Below the pieces are notes generated by a model that worked only from the letters and a program-made list of their open reading frames with translations, was not told the origin of the DNA and searched no databases. 64,000 nt of DNA from JANNVK01 sp031414415 (lineage in GTDB: Bacteria > Acidobacteriota > Blastocatellia > Pyrinomonadales > Pyrinomonadaceae), in the NCBI GenBank assembly GCA_031414415.1, contig JANNVK010000233.1, forward strand, positions 1 through 64,000, in the 5' to 3' direction. This document shows positions 33,251-41,650 of this stretch, piece after piece. The translations under genes and the position numbers were made by a program. Within the stretch, counting starts at the first letter, position 1; every line of letters begins with the position of its first letter.

Positions 33251-34246
33251 ATGAAAAATCTGCTTTTACATCCTTTGAGCAAATTATTTGAAGCAGTTTC
33301 AAAAACTCGCTCACTTCTCTATAAAAAAGGCTATCTCGAAACCCAATCATTAGATTGTAAAACTATAAGTGTTGGAAACATTACGGTTGGCGGAACCGGC
33401 AAAACGCCTTTAGTAGCTTTTATCGCCGAGTTTTTAGCAGATAACGGCGAAAAAGTTTGTGTTTTGACACGTGGTTATGGTCGAGATAATTCAAATAAAA
33501 GAGTTTTAGTTTCTGACGGTGAAACTGTTTTTGCGAACGCCAGACAAAGTGGCGATGAACCTTTCGAACTCGCCGAAAAACTACTCGGAAAATCTGCAAT
33601 AATTGCTGATAAAAAGCGTTTTGAAGCCGGAAAATGGGCGATTGAAAACCTCAATATTTCGACATTTATTTTGGACGATGGATTTCAACATATTCAGCTT
33701 AAACGAGATTTGGACATAGTTTGTATTGATGCCACAAATTCTTTCGGCAACTATAACTTATTGCCAGCAGGCATTTTAAGAGAATCTTTAAACAGTTTGC
33801 AGCGTGCGGATGCGTTTGTTATTACTCGTGCAAATCTAATAAAAAGTTCCGATTCTATACAAAATTTGATTGCTGAAATTAAGATTTATTCAAACTCACC
33901 AGTTTTTGTGACGAGTAATAAAATCGTCCACAATTTACAAAATACTAATCAGAATTTCTTTGCATTTTGCGGTTTAGGAAATCCACAAAATTTTTTTGAG
34001 CAATTAATGAACGACGGTTTTGATGTTCGAGGAACTAAAATTTTTGGCGATCATTATAAATATTCACAACAGGATGTGCTTGAAATAGAACAACTTGCTA
34101 TTGTTTGCGGTGCAAAATATTTGTTGACAACAGCAAAAGATGAGGTGAAACTTCGAGATTTAAAGTTTTCAATGCCACTTGAAATTGTTGAAAGTAAATT
34201 AATTTTTGAAGATTTCGAAGGTTTTAAAAAACTAATATTTAATTGA
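33251..34246 (+). CDS. lpxK: Tetraacyldisaccharide 4'-kinase LpxK
   Basis: 331 residues with the P-loop VGNITVGGTGKTPL near residue 40, the LDDGFQHIQLKRDLDIVCID block and LLPAGILRESLNSLQRAD. It phosphorylates the 4' position of the lipid A disaccharide. Its last 15 bp overlap the end of the convergent kinase-like gene. Confidence 0.95.
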   Translation: MKNLLLHPLSKLFEAVSKTRSLLYKKGYLETQSLDCKTISVGNITVGGTGKTPLVAFIAEFLADNGEKVCVLTRGYGRDNSNKRVLVSDGETVFANARQSGDEPFELAEKLLGKSAIIADKKRFEAGKWAIENLNISTFILDDGFQHIQLKRDLDIVCIDATNSFGNYNLLPAGILRESLNSLQRADAFVITRANLIKSSDSIQNLIAEIKIYSNSPVFVTSNKIVHNLQNTNQNFFAFCGLGNPQNFFEQLMNDGFDVRGTKIFGDHYKYSQQDVLEIEQLAIVCGAKYLLTTAKDEVKLRDLKFSMPLEIVESKLIFEDFEGFKKLIFN

Positions 34247-35884
34247 GTCTTGCACCTTTCCGCTTTGCGTCCGTTTTTCAGTTGCTGATGGCGGTTTAGA
34301 GTTTTTTGGTTCATCAGCATCTTTTGGCGTTGGTGTCACCATAGGTATTTTTGTCGGTTTTGGTGTCGGTTCAACGCTTGGTTTTGGAGTTGAAGTATTT
34401 TCTGGTTTTATCGGTTTATTTACGTTAGCCGTTTTTGTATTCACAACACTCGCATTACTTTTAACATTAGCGTTTACAGGTTTTACGGTCACATTTGAAG
34501 CTGGCTTATCTGGATTTGGCGTAACTAATACAAATCTTCCCGGATCATTTATATCAGGCATAAACTGACTTCCACTTGTTGGATCGGTATAAATCATAGT
34601 TCCGTTTTGATTGGTGACACTATTTGGCGGAAATCCACCGCTAGTTGTTGGAAATCCGGTTCCGTATTGAACCGGCGGTCTGCCGCCACGATCCCAAAGT
34701 GGATTTGGATCGTTTGGCATTGGCATTGCCATTCCATTAATATTCGAATTTCCGTATAATTCCGGCGAATATGAACCCATATTTGAAAGCTCTTGCTCGC
34801 TCAAACCAGTTGCCGGAATTGTCGGTTGGACAGGCTGTCCATTTGCATCCAACATCATTTCTGTCGCCGGATTTGTCCGCTTTCCGTATGTCATATAGAT
34901 AAAAAATCCGCTTAACATACAAATTCCTGCTAAAACTATAAACGCTGTTTTCCAAATATTATTTTGTAAATTCGGATTTGTTGCGGAACCAATTTCGTTT
35001 GAACCGTCAATACCAAAAGGCTTTGAACGAATAACCGTATTTTGATCACCATCACCAATTGGCGAATTTATTGCTTGTTTGATCGATTCAGCAAAGTCAG
35101 TAGCAGTTTGATAACGTTGAATTGGTTGTTTTGCCAAAGCTCTTTGGATCACTGTTTCGGCATCAATCGGTAGATCATCTCGCAAAGATAAAATCGGCGG
35201 TGGCGGTTCTTGCAGATGCTTCATCATCACACGATTTGGAGTTTCAGCAGAAAAAGGAACTTCTCCGGCAAGCATTTCAAAAAGAATTACACCGAGCGAA
35301 TAAATATCTGAACGTTCGTCTGGTTCAGAAGATTGCGAACATTGTTCGGGCGAAAGATATTCGGGTAGAGAATCTGAAAAATCGTTTTCGTCGATTTTTA
35401 CAATTCCAAAATCTTGGATTTTTACAACATCATTTGCATTTAATGTTTGTAAAAGTTGGATATTTTCGCTACTCAAATTTTTATGAATAACACCAAATGA
35501 ATGAGCGTTTGAAAGTGCCGCGGCAATTTGGTTAACGATATTTGAGGCTCTTTCAATTGAAAATTTTCCTTGAGTTTGAATTGTTTCTTTGAGAGTTTCA
35601 CCATCAGAGTTTTCTAAAACAATAAAAGCAACAGCATTTTCAGTAGCAAAATCACTAACATTAACGATGTTTGGATGAGAAATTCGCGACAAGATTTTGG
35701 CTTCAAACGAAAATCTTTGAACAATGTTGTCGTCAATCGCTAGAGCTGGCGAGAGAATTTTAATCGCAACCGGTTTTTCCATCAAAAGATGTTTGCCGCG
35801 ATAGACTTTTCCAATTCCACTCTCGCGTATCAAATCTTCAACGAGATATTTTTCCGCTAATATTTTTCCAATTATTTCCGACAT
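34232..35884 (-). CDS. PknB-like Ser/Thr protein kinase homolog, likely pseudokinase
   Basis: 550 residues: kinase domain (~12-270), one membrane helix (WKTAFIVLAGICMLSGFFIYM, ~310-335) and a Pro/Thr/Asn-rich extracellular tail. Lys42 in VAIK and DFG (Asp158) are present, but the catalytic HRD reads HKN (Asn136 for Asp), the following Lys is Ser138, and the glycine loop lacks two glycines (RESGIGKV). Nucleotide binding may remain; phosphotransfer is unlikely. It may act as a signalling scaffold that senses an outer ligand. It lies between lpxK (convergent) and atpE. Confidence 0.85.
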   Translation of the reverse strand: MSEIIGKILAEKYLVEDLIRESGIGKVYRGKHLLMEKPVAIKILSPALAIDDNIVQRFSFEAKILSRISHPNIVNVSDFATENAVAFIVLENSDGETLKETIQTQGKFSIERASNIVNQIAAALSNAHSFGVIHKNLSSENIQLLQTLNANDVVKIQDFGIVKIDENDFSDSLPEYLSPEQCSQSSEPDERSDIYSLGVILFEMLAGEVPFSAETPNRVMMKHLQEPPPPILSLRDDLPIDAETVIQRALAKQPIQRYQTATDFAESIKQAINSPIGDGDQNTVIRSKPFGIDGSNEIGSATNPNLQNNIWKTAFIVLAGICMLSGFFIYMTYGKRTNPATEMMLDANGQPVQPTIPATGLSEQELSNMGSYSPELYGNSNINGMAMPMPNDPNPLWDRGGRPPVQYGTGFPTTSGGFPPNSVTNQNGTMIYTDPTSGSQFMPDINDPGRFVLVTPNPDKPASNVTVKPVNANVKSNASVVNTKTANVNKPIKPENTSTPKPSVEPTPKPTKIPMVTPTPKDADEPKNSKPPSATEKRTQSGKVQDSIKY

Positions 35885-35954
35885 ATTTCTAGAACGCTTA
35901 GATTTCTAAATCTCGCATTTAGTTGTAGCACATTGCCCAAAAAATTTGAAGCAA

Positions 35955-35990
35955 TAAAAATGCGGACAAAGCCCAGAAGCCTTATCCGCA
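35955..35990 (-). terminator. Rho-independent terminator of the atp transcript
   Basis: On the minus strand TGCGGATAAGGC pairs with GCTTTGTCCGCA (12 bp with two G-T pairs), loop of 6, followed by TTTTTATT. It lies 22 bp after the atpE stop. Confidence 0.88.
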
Positions 35991-36011
35991 ATTTTCTGAT
36001 TTCGCAAAAAA

Positions 36012-36332
36012 CTAGAAACCTTTCGCAAAAAAGATAACGAGTGCGAAAATTACCAAAGATTCGATAAAAGCCAAACCAAGAATCATCATAGTTTGAATTT
36101 TTCCGGCAGCACTTGGGTTGCGGGCTGTTCCTTCTAAAGCGGCAGCACCGATTTTCCCTTGTCCCATTCCGGCTAATCCGGCAGCTAAACCAAATCCGAT
36201 TACTGCGAGTGCAGAAGCAAGATATTTGTATGATGTAACTGTTGATTCATTGTCAGCAGCACCAGCTTGTGCAAATACTGGCAATGCCATAACCAAAAGT
36301 GTCAGTGTAAAAATTGTAATTTTTTTCAACAT
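36012..36332 (-). CDS. atpE: ATP synthase F0 subunit c
   Basis: 106 residues from ATG 36332, chosen for the AGGAG upstream. An N-terminal signal-peptide-like helix (MLKKITIFTLTLLVMALPVFAQA) precedes the two hairpin helices, so the mature protein is ~83 residues. Helix 1 holds GMGQGKIG, the loop ARNPSA, and helix 2 LAFIESLVIFALVIFF with the ion-carrying Glu. A Gln in helix 1 and Ser after the Glu resemble Na+-binding c subunits, though the following Thr is Leu. Last gene of the atpZ-I-B-E unit. Confidence 0.95.
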   Translation of the reverse strand: MLKKITIFTLTLLVMALPVFAQAGAADNESTVTSYKYLASALAVIGFGLAAGLAGMGQGKIGAAALEGTARNPSAAGKIQTMMILGLAFIESLVIFALVIFFAKGF

Positions 36333-36454
36333 TTTATTGTGTCTCCTATTTTTTTGTCTAATTTTGCAGAAGACTTTTGAGCGTTTATGATTGCAACCAA
36401 CTTCGGTATGCGTTTGCTGTTTTGGGAAACGCAAAGCTCCTGTCGTTAGATTCA

Positions 36455-36601
36455 AGGCAAAAGTAAAAAGTAAAAAGGCAAAAACCTGTTCACAATTATT
36501 TCGCCATATATTTCTCTCAAAAATCTGTCTGCATTCTGAAAATATTAATTTTCAAAAATTTTGGAAGGTAAAACTTTTTACTTTTACCTTTTTACTTTTG
36601 T
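36455..36601 (-). repeat. Inverted pair of heptamer arrays between atpB and atpE (4 + 4 units)
   Basis: AGGCAAA, AGTAAAA, AGTAAAA, AGGCAAA (36455-36482) and inverse CTTTTTA, CTTTTAC, CTTTTTA, CTTTTGT (36574-36601). On the minus-strand transcript they form a hairpin with a ~90-nt loop in the 273-bp gap between atpB and atpE. Same unit as 18644-18678. Confidence 0.9.
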
Positions 36602-36605
36602 CTTA

Positions 36606-37496
36606 TCAAGCATGTGCAACTTCGCCATGCGTTGCGTGACCTTCAACTTCTTCATGTCCGTGATCGTCGCTATGCGAAACTTCGCTCAAGTAAATCATCG
36701 AAAGCAATGTAAATACGAGCGTTTGGACGAAGCAAACAAGCAGAGCAAGCGGCATCAAAATTACCGGAAGCAAAATTTGCGATAAATAAACCGGCAAACC
36801 AAGAATTCCGGCTAGTCCTGAAACTGTATTTGCGACTTGTTCGTCAGCAAAAATGTTACCGAAAAGACGAATTCCAAGCGACATTGGGCGAATAAAATTT
36901 GAAATCAATTCGAGCGGGAAAATAAACCACGCCATCCACCAAATTGGTCCGGCTAAATGTCCAAGATGCTTCGCGATTCCGTTTTCTTTAATTCCGATGA
37001 AATTGTAATAAACGAAACACGAAATTCCGAGTGCAAAAGTTACGCTGACGTGAGCCGTTGGCGGCATAAAGAGCGGAAAAAATCCCATCAAATTTGAGAT
37101 TAAAATCAAAACCGCAAAAGTTGCCACAACCGGAAAATATTTTGTGCTTTGGTCGCCAATAATGTCTTTCATCATATCTTGAACGGTTATAAGTCCTGCT
37201 TCAAGAGTAAGTTGTCCGTTTTTTGGGGCATCTTCTGAGAGTTTACCTTTGAAAATCCAAATCACCGCCATTGTCAGCAAACAAGCGACTACGAACATTA
37301 CGGTGTACCAAGGAATTGCATTTTCAGCCGTGTATGTTCCAAAAACTTTCTCGGCATTTGTTCCGAAAAACGCAAAAAACTTATCCCAAATTGGTTTTGT
37401 ATAAACAATTTGAAAATGATGAACTGGTTCACCAATATATTTGTTAACGAATTCTACAATTAGCGGTTCATGATGACCGCCGGAAAATAATAGCAT
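36606..37496 (-). CDS. atpB: ATP synthase F0 subunit a
   Basis: 296 residues from ATG 37496 (GAGGAAA ribosome site). Five or six membrane helices, with the essential arginine in ISNFIRPMSLGIRLFGNIFADE and the matching motif for the c-ring interface. The N-terminal ~90 residues are periplasmic with HHEP and a WDKFFAFFG stretch; the C-terminus is His-rich (HSDDHGHEEVEGHATHGEVAHA). TGA of atpI overlaps its start region, so coupling is likely. Confidence 0.96.
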   Translation of the reverse strand: MLLFSGGHHEPLIVEFVNKYIGEPVHHFQIVYTKPIWDKFFAFFGTNAEKVFGTYTAENAIPWYTVMFVVACLLTMAVIWIFKGKLSEDAPKNGQLTLEAGLITVQDMMKDIIGDQSTKYFPVVATFAVLILISNLMGFFPLFMPPTAHVSVTFALGISCFVYYNFIGIKENGIAKHLGHLAGPIWWMAWFIFPLELISNFIRPMSLGIRLFGNIFADEQVANTVSGLAGILGLPVYLSQILLPVILMPLALLVCFVQTLVFTLLSMIYLSEVSHSDDHGHEEVEGHATHGEVAHA

Positions 37497-37497
37497 C

Positions 37498-37938
37498 TCA
37501 AATTTCCTCGTCTCTCGAAAAATGCACGTAAATTTGGTAAAAAGCCTCAAGCATAATTGCGACAACAAAACTGCAAAGTCCGAGTAAAATTCCAATTACT
37601 GAAACCAAACCTGAATAACTTGCAATTGCAACTGCGATTCCAATTACAATAAATCGAAAAAAGAATCTAAACGCAATAAATCGCGGCGGTTCGCCTTTTA
37701 AAGTTGTTGCAAACAAACTCTTTATTGAACCTTGAAGCCATCTAAAATTTATCAAAGAAAGAATTCCGCCAATTGCGAAACCTAATATAAAATGTAAATT
37801 TGCCAAGAAAAAACTAAAGATTAATGAAACCAAAAGGCTTGTGATCATTAACCACCAAAGTCGTTTTTCAATCTCACTTTCGGTGCTAATTTCAGCATCT
37901 GTTTCGGCAACAGCTAAATGTTCAGGTTCGTCGCTCAT
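37498..37938 (-). CDS. atpI: ATP synthase assembly protein AtpI (subunit I)
   Basis: 146 residues from ATG 37938; a TTG at 38037 would give 179. Acidic N-terminus (MSDEPEHLAVAETDAEISTE) followed by four hydrophobic helices (LMITSLLVSLIFSFFL; FILGFAIGGILSLINF; FRFFFRFIVIGIAVAIASY; LVSVIGILLGLCSFVVAIML). AtpI helps assemble the c ring. It is followed directly by atpB. Confidence 0.8.
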   Translation of the reverse strand: MSDEPEHLAVAETDAEISTESEIEKRLWWLMITSLLVSLIFSFFLANLHFILGFAIGGILSLINFRWLQGSIKSLFATTLKGEPPRFIAFRFFFRFIVIGIAVAIASYSGLVSVIGILLGLCSFVVAIMLEAFYQIYVHFSRDEEI

Positions 37939-38017
37939 TTGCGAAACAGCTATATTACAAGTTTTGCGAAGCAAGTGCAAAGTTTCACGAGTGTTTACGA
38001 GGTTTTTGAAGTCGATT

Positions 38018-38317
38018 TTAGCCGTCTTTATTCGCAATTTTTACGAATTGATAAAATCCGACGATTGCACCGAAGATAATTCCGATGACAATTCCCCAAG
38101 GTGACGTTTGAAAATATTTATCGACAAGCCAGCCAATTCCGAGAAAAAGCAGAATTCCGCCAATCAGCGTTGTGACCGCGGCGTAAGCGTCTAAACCTTT
38201 GCGAGTTGTTTCTGAGTCAGATTCAGATTCTTTATCAGCTTGGTAAAATCCGTCTTTAACGTCTTTTTCAAACTGTTTGTCCGATTTATTTTCATCTTCA
38301 TTTATTTCGTGTTGCAT
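38018..38317 (-). CDS. atpZ: AtpZ/AtpI-type small membrane protein
   Basis: 99 residues from ATG 38317. A charged N-terminal half (DENKSDKQFEKDVKDGFYQ) precedes two helices (AVTTLIGGILLFLGIGWLVD; SPWGIVIGIIFGAIVGFYQF), the AtpZ pattern. AtpZ works with AtpI in c-ring assembly and Mg or Ca transport. It is the first gene of the atp unit, divergent from the GNAT gene at 38375 across ~57 bp, which must hold both promoters. Confidence 0.85.
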   Translation of the reverse strand: MQHEINEDENKSDKQFEKDVKDGFYQADKESESDSETTRKGLDAYAAVTTLIGGILLFLGIGWLVDKYFQTSPWGIVIGIIFGAIVGFYQFVKIANKDG

Positions 38318-38374
38318 TTGTTCGAATAATAATCCAATTTCGCATAAAATTATAGTTTCGTTGTCATAAATCAA

Positions 38375-38902
38375 ATGGTTATTTACACAAAACGACTTTT
38401 TATTCGTCCATTTAATAGTGAGGATTTTGCTGATGTTTACGATTTGCGGAGCGATTCTGCCATAATGTGGTTTATTCGCGAGCCGCAAAGTTTTAGTGAG
38501 TCAAAAAGTTGGGTAAAAATGGTTTCTTCAAAATGGGAAACCCAAAAACTTGGATTTGCAGGAGTTTTTATTCGTGAAACTGAGGAATTAATAGGCTGGT
38601 GCGGACTTTGGGTTTTGCCGGAAAGCGGCGAAATTGAAGTTGGCTACGCGATTAAACAAAAATATTGGCGAAAAGGTTATGCTTCTGAAGCCGCATTTGA
38701 AGTTTTAAATTATGGATTTGATGAATTAAAACTCGAAAAAATTGTTGCGGTTGCTTTACCGGAAAATATTGGTTCCGTAAATGTAATGAAAAAAATTGGG
38801 ATGACATTTATCAAATTTGGAAATTTTTATGGAAATGAATTAGTGCAATACGGAATTTTAAAGGAGCAATATGATCGAAACAGAAAGATTGAAAATGATT
38901 AA
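38375..38902 (+). CDS. GNAT N-acetyltransferase (RimJ/RimL-like)
   Basis: 175 residues. TKRLFIRPFNSEDFADVYDLRSD is the RimJ/L N-terminus, and the acetyl-CoA site is GYAIKQKYWRKGYASEAAFEVLNYGF, followed by IVAVALPENIGSVNVMKKIGM. Similar throughout to the next gene, so the pair arose by tandem duplication. Substrate unknown. Confidence 0.9.
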   Translation: MVIYTKRLFIRPFNSEDFADVYDLRSDSAIMWFIREPQSFSESKSWVKMVSSKWETQKLGFAGVFIRETEELIGWCGLWVLPESGEIEVGYAIKQKYWRKGYASEAAFEVLNYGFDELKLEKIVAVALPENIGSVNVMKKIGMTFIKFGNFYGNELVQYGILKEQYDRNRKIEND

Positions 38903-39377
38903 ATTTACGCCCGAGGATTTGGAGGAATTAATAGAAACGCGTTCGGACGAAGACGTAATTCTTTATCTTGGTGGCATAAATTTACAAAATCGTGAAGCTA
39001 TCACAAAGCGTTTTGCCTTTTATTTAGATTGCTACGAAAAATATGGCTTCGGAATGTGCAAGATGATCTGGAAAGAAACTGGCGAAATGATCGGTTGGAG
39101 CGGACTTCAACCGCTTCACGATACTACCGAAATTGAAGTTGGGTATGGAATGAAAAAAGAATTTTGGAAACGCGGAATTGGATTTGAGGCAGCAAAAGGT
39201 TGGCTAAAATTTGGTTTTGAAGAGCGTAAACTTGAAAGAATTGTTGCGGTTGCGAGTCCTGAGAATATTGCTTCGTGGCGAATTATGGAAAAATGCGGAA
39301 TGAAACACGAAAAGATTGAGACGTTTTATGAAATGGAATGTGCGTTTTATGCAATTTCTAAAACCGAATTTCTGTGA
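38871..39377 (+). CDS. GNAT N-acetyltransferase, tandem paralog
   Basis: 168 residues with the same blocks as its neighbour: TERLKMIKFTPEDLEELIETRSDE, VGYGMKKEFWKRGIGFEAAKGWLKFGF, IVAVASPENIASWRIMEKCGM. The start (GGAG upstream) lies 32 bp inside the end of the first GNAT gene, so the two are translationally coupled. Confidence 0.9.
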   Translation: MIETERLKMIKFTPEDLEELIETRSDEDVILYLGGINLQNREAITKRFAFYLDCYEKYGFGMCKMIWKETGEMIGWSGLQPLHDTTEIEVGYGMKKEFWKRGIGFEAAKGWLKFGFEERKLERIVAVASPENIASWRIMEKCGMKHEKIETFYEMECAFYAISKTEFL

Positions 39378-39507
39378 AATAAACATCCCTTTTGCTTGAG
39401 CCTAATTTATGCTTATTTTTTCGGCTAACTTGGCAATCTCTAACTTTCGTGTTGAAATTAACTTGATTTTATTAAACCCCAACTCTAAACCTTGAAGGAG
39501 AAAACCA

Positions 39508-41076
39508 ATGCGTTGCCTTATTTTTATATTTTTATTTGCCATATCTTTAAATATTTTTGCCCAAACCGATTATGTTACGAGTATCGACGCTTTTCGAGCT
39601 GCTCGCGAAACAGAATATAAAACATCTGCGACATCGCCTTTTTGCGATCGCAAACTTTTTACGAAATTCAAAGGTTTAAAGTGGTATGCAATCGACGAAA
39701 GCTATAAAGTAACAGCAAAACTTCGCCTCACGCCGAATGAACCATATTTTGATAATCCTTCATTTAATAACAAAGAGGCGATGAAAGCTCGAAAATATGG
39801 AGTTTTAACATTCACGCTTCAAGGGCAGGAATTTTCGCTTAATGCTTATGAACTTGAGCGAATTAGAAATTATGTGTTTATACCTTTTAGCGATCTGACA
39901 AATCAAGATGAAACGTATGTTGGCGGACGTTATTTAGACTTTTCAAAAACTGTAAATGCAACCGTAACTCTTGATTTTAATAGAGCTTTCAATCCTGATT
40001 GTGCATATGACAATTGCAATACGTGTCCAATGCCGGCAGTCGCAAATCGATTATCGATTCGTCTTGAAGCAGGCGAAAAATTGGTCGATAAACCAGTTGA
40101 AAAACCCAAAAAAGCCGAGAAAATTAAGGAAATAAAACAACCGAAAGTTGAAAAAGAACAAGAAACAAAACCCGAGAAAGTTGCGAAAGTAGAAACACCC
40201 AAACCTTCAAAACCAAAAGAAATTAGCGAGCCAAAAGTTGAAAAGATGAAAGAACGAAAAAAAGATGAAACATCTAAACTTGAACCAATTTCAGGAGATT
40301 TTGCAGATTTTGATGGCGTTCGGGTTGCTTATCAAGAAAGCGGAAAAGGTAAAGAAGCGATAATTTTTGTTCACGGTTGGACTTCAAATAGAGATTTTTG
40401 GGCAGGACAAACCAACGGTTATTTTGGTCAGCACACAATTGCAATCGACCTTCCAGGACACGGAAAAAGCGACAAACCAAAAGTTAATTATTCAATCGAA
40501 TATTTCGCCAAATCTGTTCAAGCTGTAATGAAAAAAACAGGTGTAAAAAAAGCTGTTTTGGTCGGTCATAGTATGGGAACGCCAATTATCAGACAATTCT
40601 ATCGTCTTTATCCAGAACAAGTTATGGCTTTAGTAATTGTCGATGGAGCATTGCGTCCGTTTGCTCCAAAAGCAGTTATCGATCAATTTATGGCACCGTT
40701 GAAGGCTGATTATAAAGCAAATTCTCCAGCATTTGTTGAAAGACTGATTGGATCGTTGAACAACGAAAATTTAAAAAATCAGATTCGTAAATCGACGAAT
40801 GCAACACCAGATTATGTTGCTTTAAGTGCGATGGAAGGAATGGGCGATGAAAGTTTATTTGCCAAAGATAAGATTGATGTTCCGGTTTTGGCGATTTTGG
40901 CGGAAGAATCTTTTGGTCAACAAAAAGATTTGAAAGAGTTTCTCGGTTCGATGATTCCAAATCTTGATTTTCGAATGTGGCAAGGCGTTGGACATTTTTT
41001 GATGATGGAAAAACCACAAGAATTTAACCAATCTTTGCGATTTTTTATCAACAAAAATTTGTTTTTTGCAAAATAA
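39508..41076 (+). CDS. Exported DUF1684 domain fused to an alpha/beta hydrolase
   Basis: 522 residues. Signal peptide (RCLIFIFLFAISLNIFAQ); DUF1684 domain (~45-190) with KYGVLTFTLQGQEFSLNAY, YVGGRYLDF and LDFNRAFNPDCAYD; a ~60-residue Lys/Pro/Glu-rich linker; then an alpha/beta hydrolase (~260-520) with oxyanion FVHGWTSNRDFWAG, nucleophile elbow GHSMG, acid in KIDVPVLAILAEE and catalytic His in GVGHFLMMEKP. Both parts look intact. DUF1684 has no agreed function. SD AAGGAG upstream. The fusion and long charged linker suggest a two-module periplasmic enzyme. Confidence 0.85.
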   Translation: MRCLIFIFLFAISLNIFAQTDYVTSIDAFRAARETEYKTSATSPFCDRKLFTKFKGLKWYAIDESYKVTAKLRLTPNEPYFDNPSFNNKEAMKARKYGVLTFTLQGQEFSLNAYELERIRNYVFIPFSDLTNQDETYVGGRYLDFSKTVNATVTLDFNRAFNPDCAYDNCNTCPMPAVANRLSIRLEAGEKLVDKPVEKPKKAEKIKEIKQPKVEKEQETKPEKVAKVETPKPSKPKEISEPKVEKMKERKKDETSKLEPISGDFADFDGVRVAYQESGKGKEAIIFVHGWTSNRDFWAGQTNGYFGQHTIAIDLPGHGKSDKPKVNYSIEYFAKSVQAVMKKTGVKKAVLVGHSMGTPIIRQFYRLYPEQVMALVIVDGALRPFAPKAVIDQFMAPLKADYKANSPAFVERLIGSLNNENLKNQIRKSTNATPDYVALSAMEGMGDESLFAKDKIDVPVLAILAEESFGQQKDLKEFLGSMIPNLDFRMWQGVGHFLMMEKPQEFNQSLRFFINKNLFFAK

Positions 41077-41137
41077 ATTTCTCGACAAAAGGCAGTTGAT
41101 TCTTGCTAAAATATATTGAGCGATTCGCTTAAATATT

Positions 41138-41650
41138 ATGGAAAGAGACAAACTTAAAACTGCCGTTGCGATAATCGCGAGCCTTTACTTTTTTTCGATT
41201 GTGTATAATCCGTTTAATCCGAGTTTTCTGGATTTTATTGATTTGCCAATTCACGAAACCGGACATTTAATCTTTAGCCCGTTTGGCGAATTTTTGATGA
41301 TAGCCGGCGGTTCGTTGTTTCAAGTAGCGTTTCCGATGGTTTTTGTCGGTTATTTTGTTTACAACGAAAAGCCATTTTCAGCTGCAATCGTTTTATTTTG
41401 GGTTGGGCAAAGTCTTTTAAATGTCTTTATTTACGCTAACGATGCGGTTGTTATGCAGTTGATGCTGACAAGTGGAATGACCGGAAGCGAAGGCGGATTT
41501 CATGACTGGAATTATCTTCTCGAAACTTTTGGTCTGCTTGGGAAAACAAATTTGGTTGCGGGCTTTATCAGATTTTTGGGAAGTGCTGTTATTATTATTT
41601 CGAGTATTCTCTCAATAAAATTTGCCTTAAAAACTGAACAAGAACTATGA
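41138..41650 (+). CDS. Small membrane protein with HETGH zinc-protease-like motif
   Basis: 170 residues, four or five hydrophobic helices. PIHETGHLIFSPFGEFLMIAGGSLFQ carries an HExxH motif at the membrane face, followed by a G-rich stretch, and HDWNYLL near residue 130 may give a third ligand. This resembles the M50-type intramembrane metalloprotease layout, but the protein is short and not assigned to a family. The stop overlaps the ATG of the SDR (ATGA), so they are co-translated. Confidence 0.65.
   Translation: MERDKLKTAVAIIASLYFFSIVYNPFNPSFLDFIDLPIHETGHLIFSPFGEFLMIAGGSLFQVAFPMVFVGYFVYNEKPFSAAIVLFWVGQSLLNVFIYANDAVVMQLMLTSGMTGSEGGFHDWNYLLETFGLLGKTNLVAGFIRFLGSAVIIISSILSIKFALKTEQEL

Noticed and set aside
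36012..36332. Firm call of a sodium-driven ATP synthase
   Set aside because: Gln and Ser positions fit but the next ligand is Leu, and subunit a gives no clear support; kept only as a hint.
36333..36455. 41-residue N-terminal extension of subunit c
   Set aside because: The AGGAG ribosome site and hydrophobic leader favour ATG 36332; the extension is charged and has no family counterpart.
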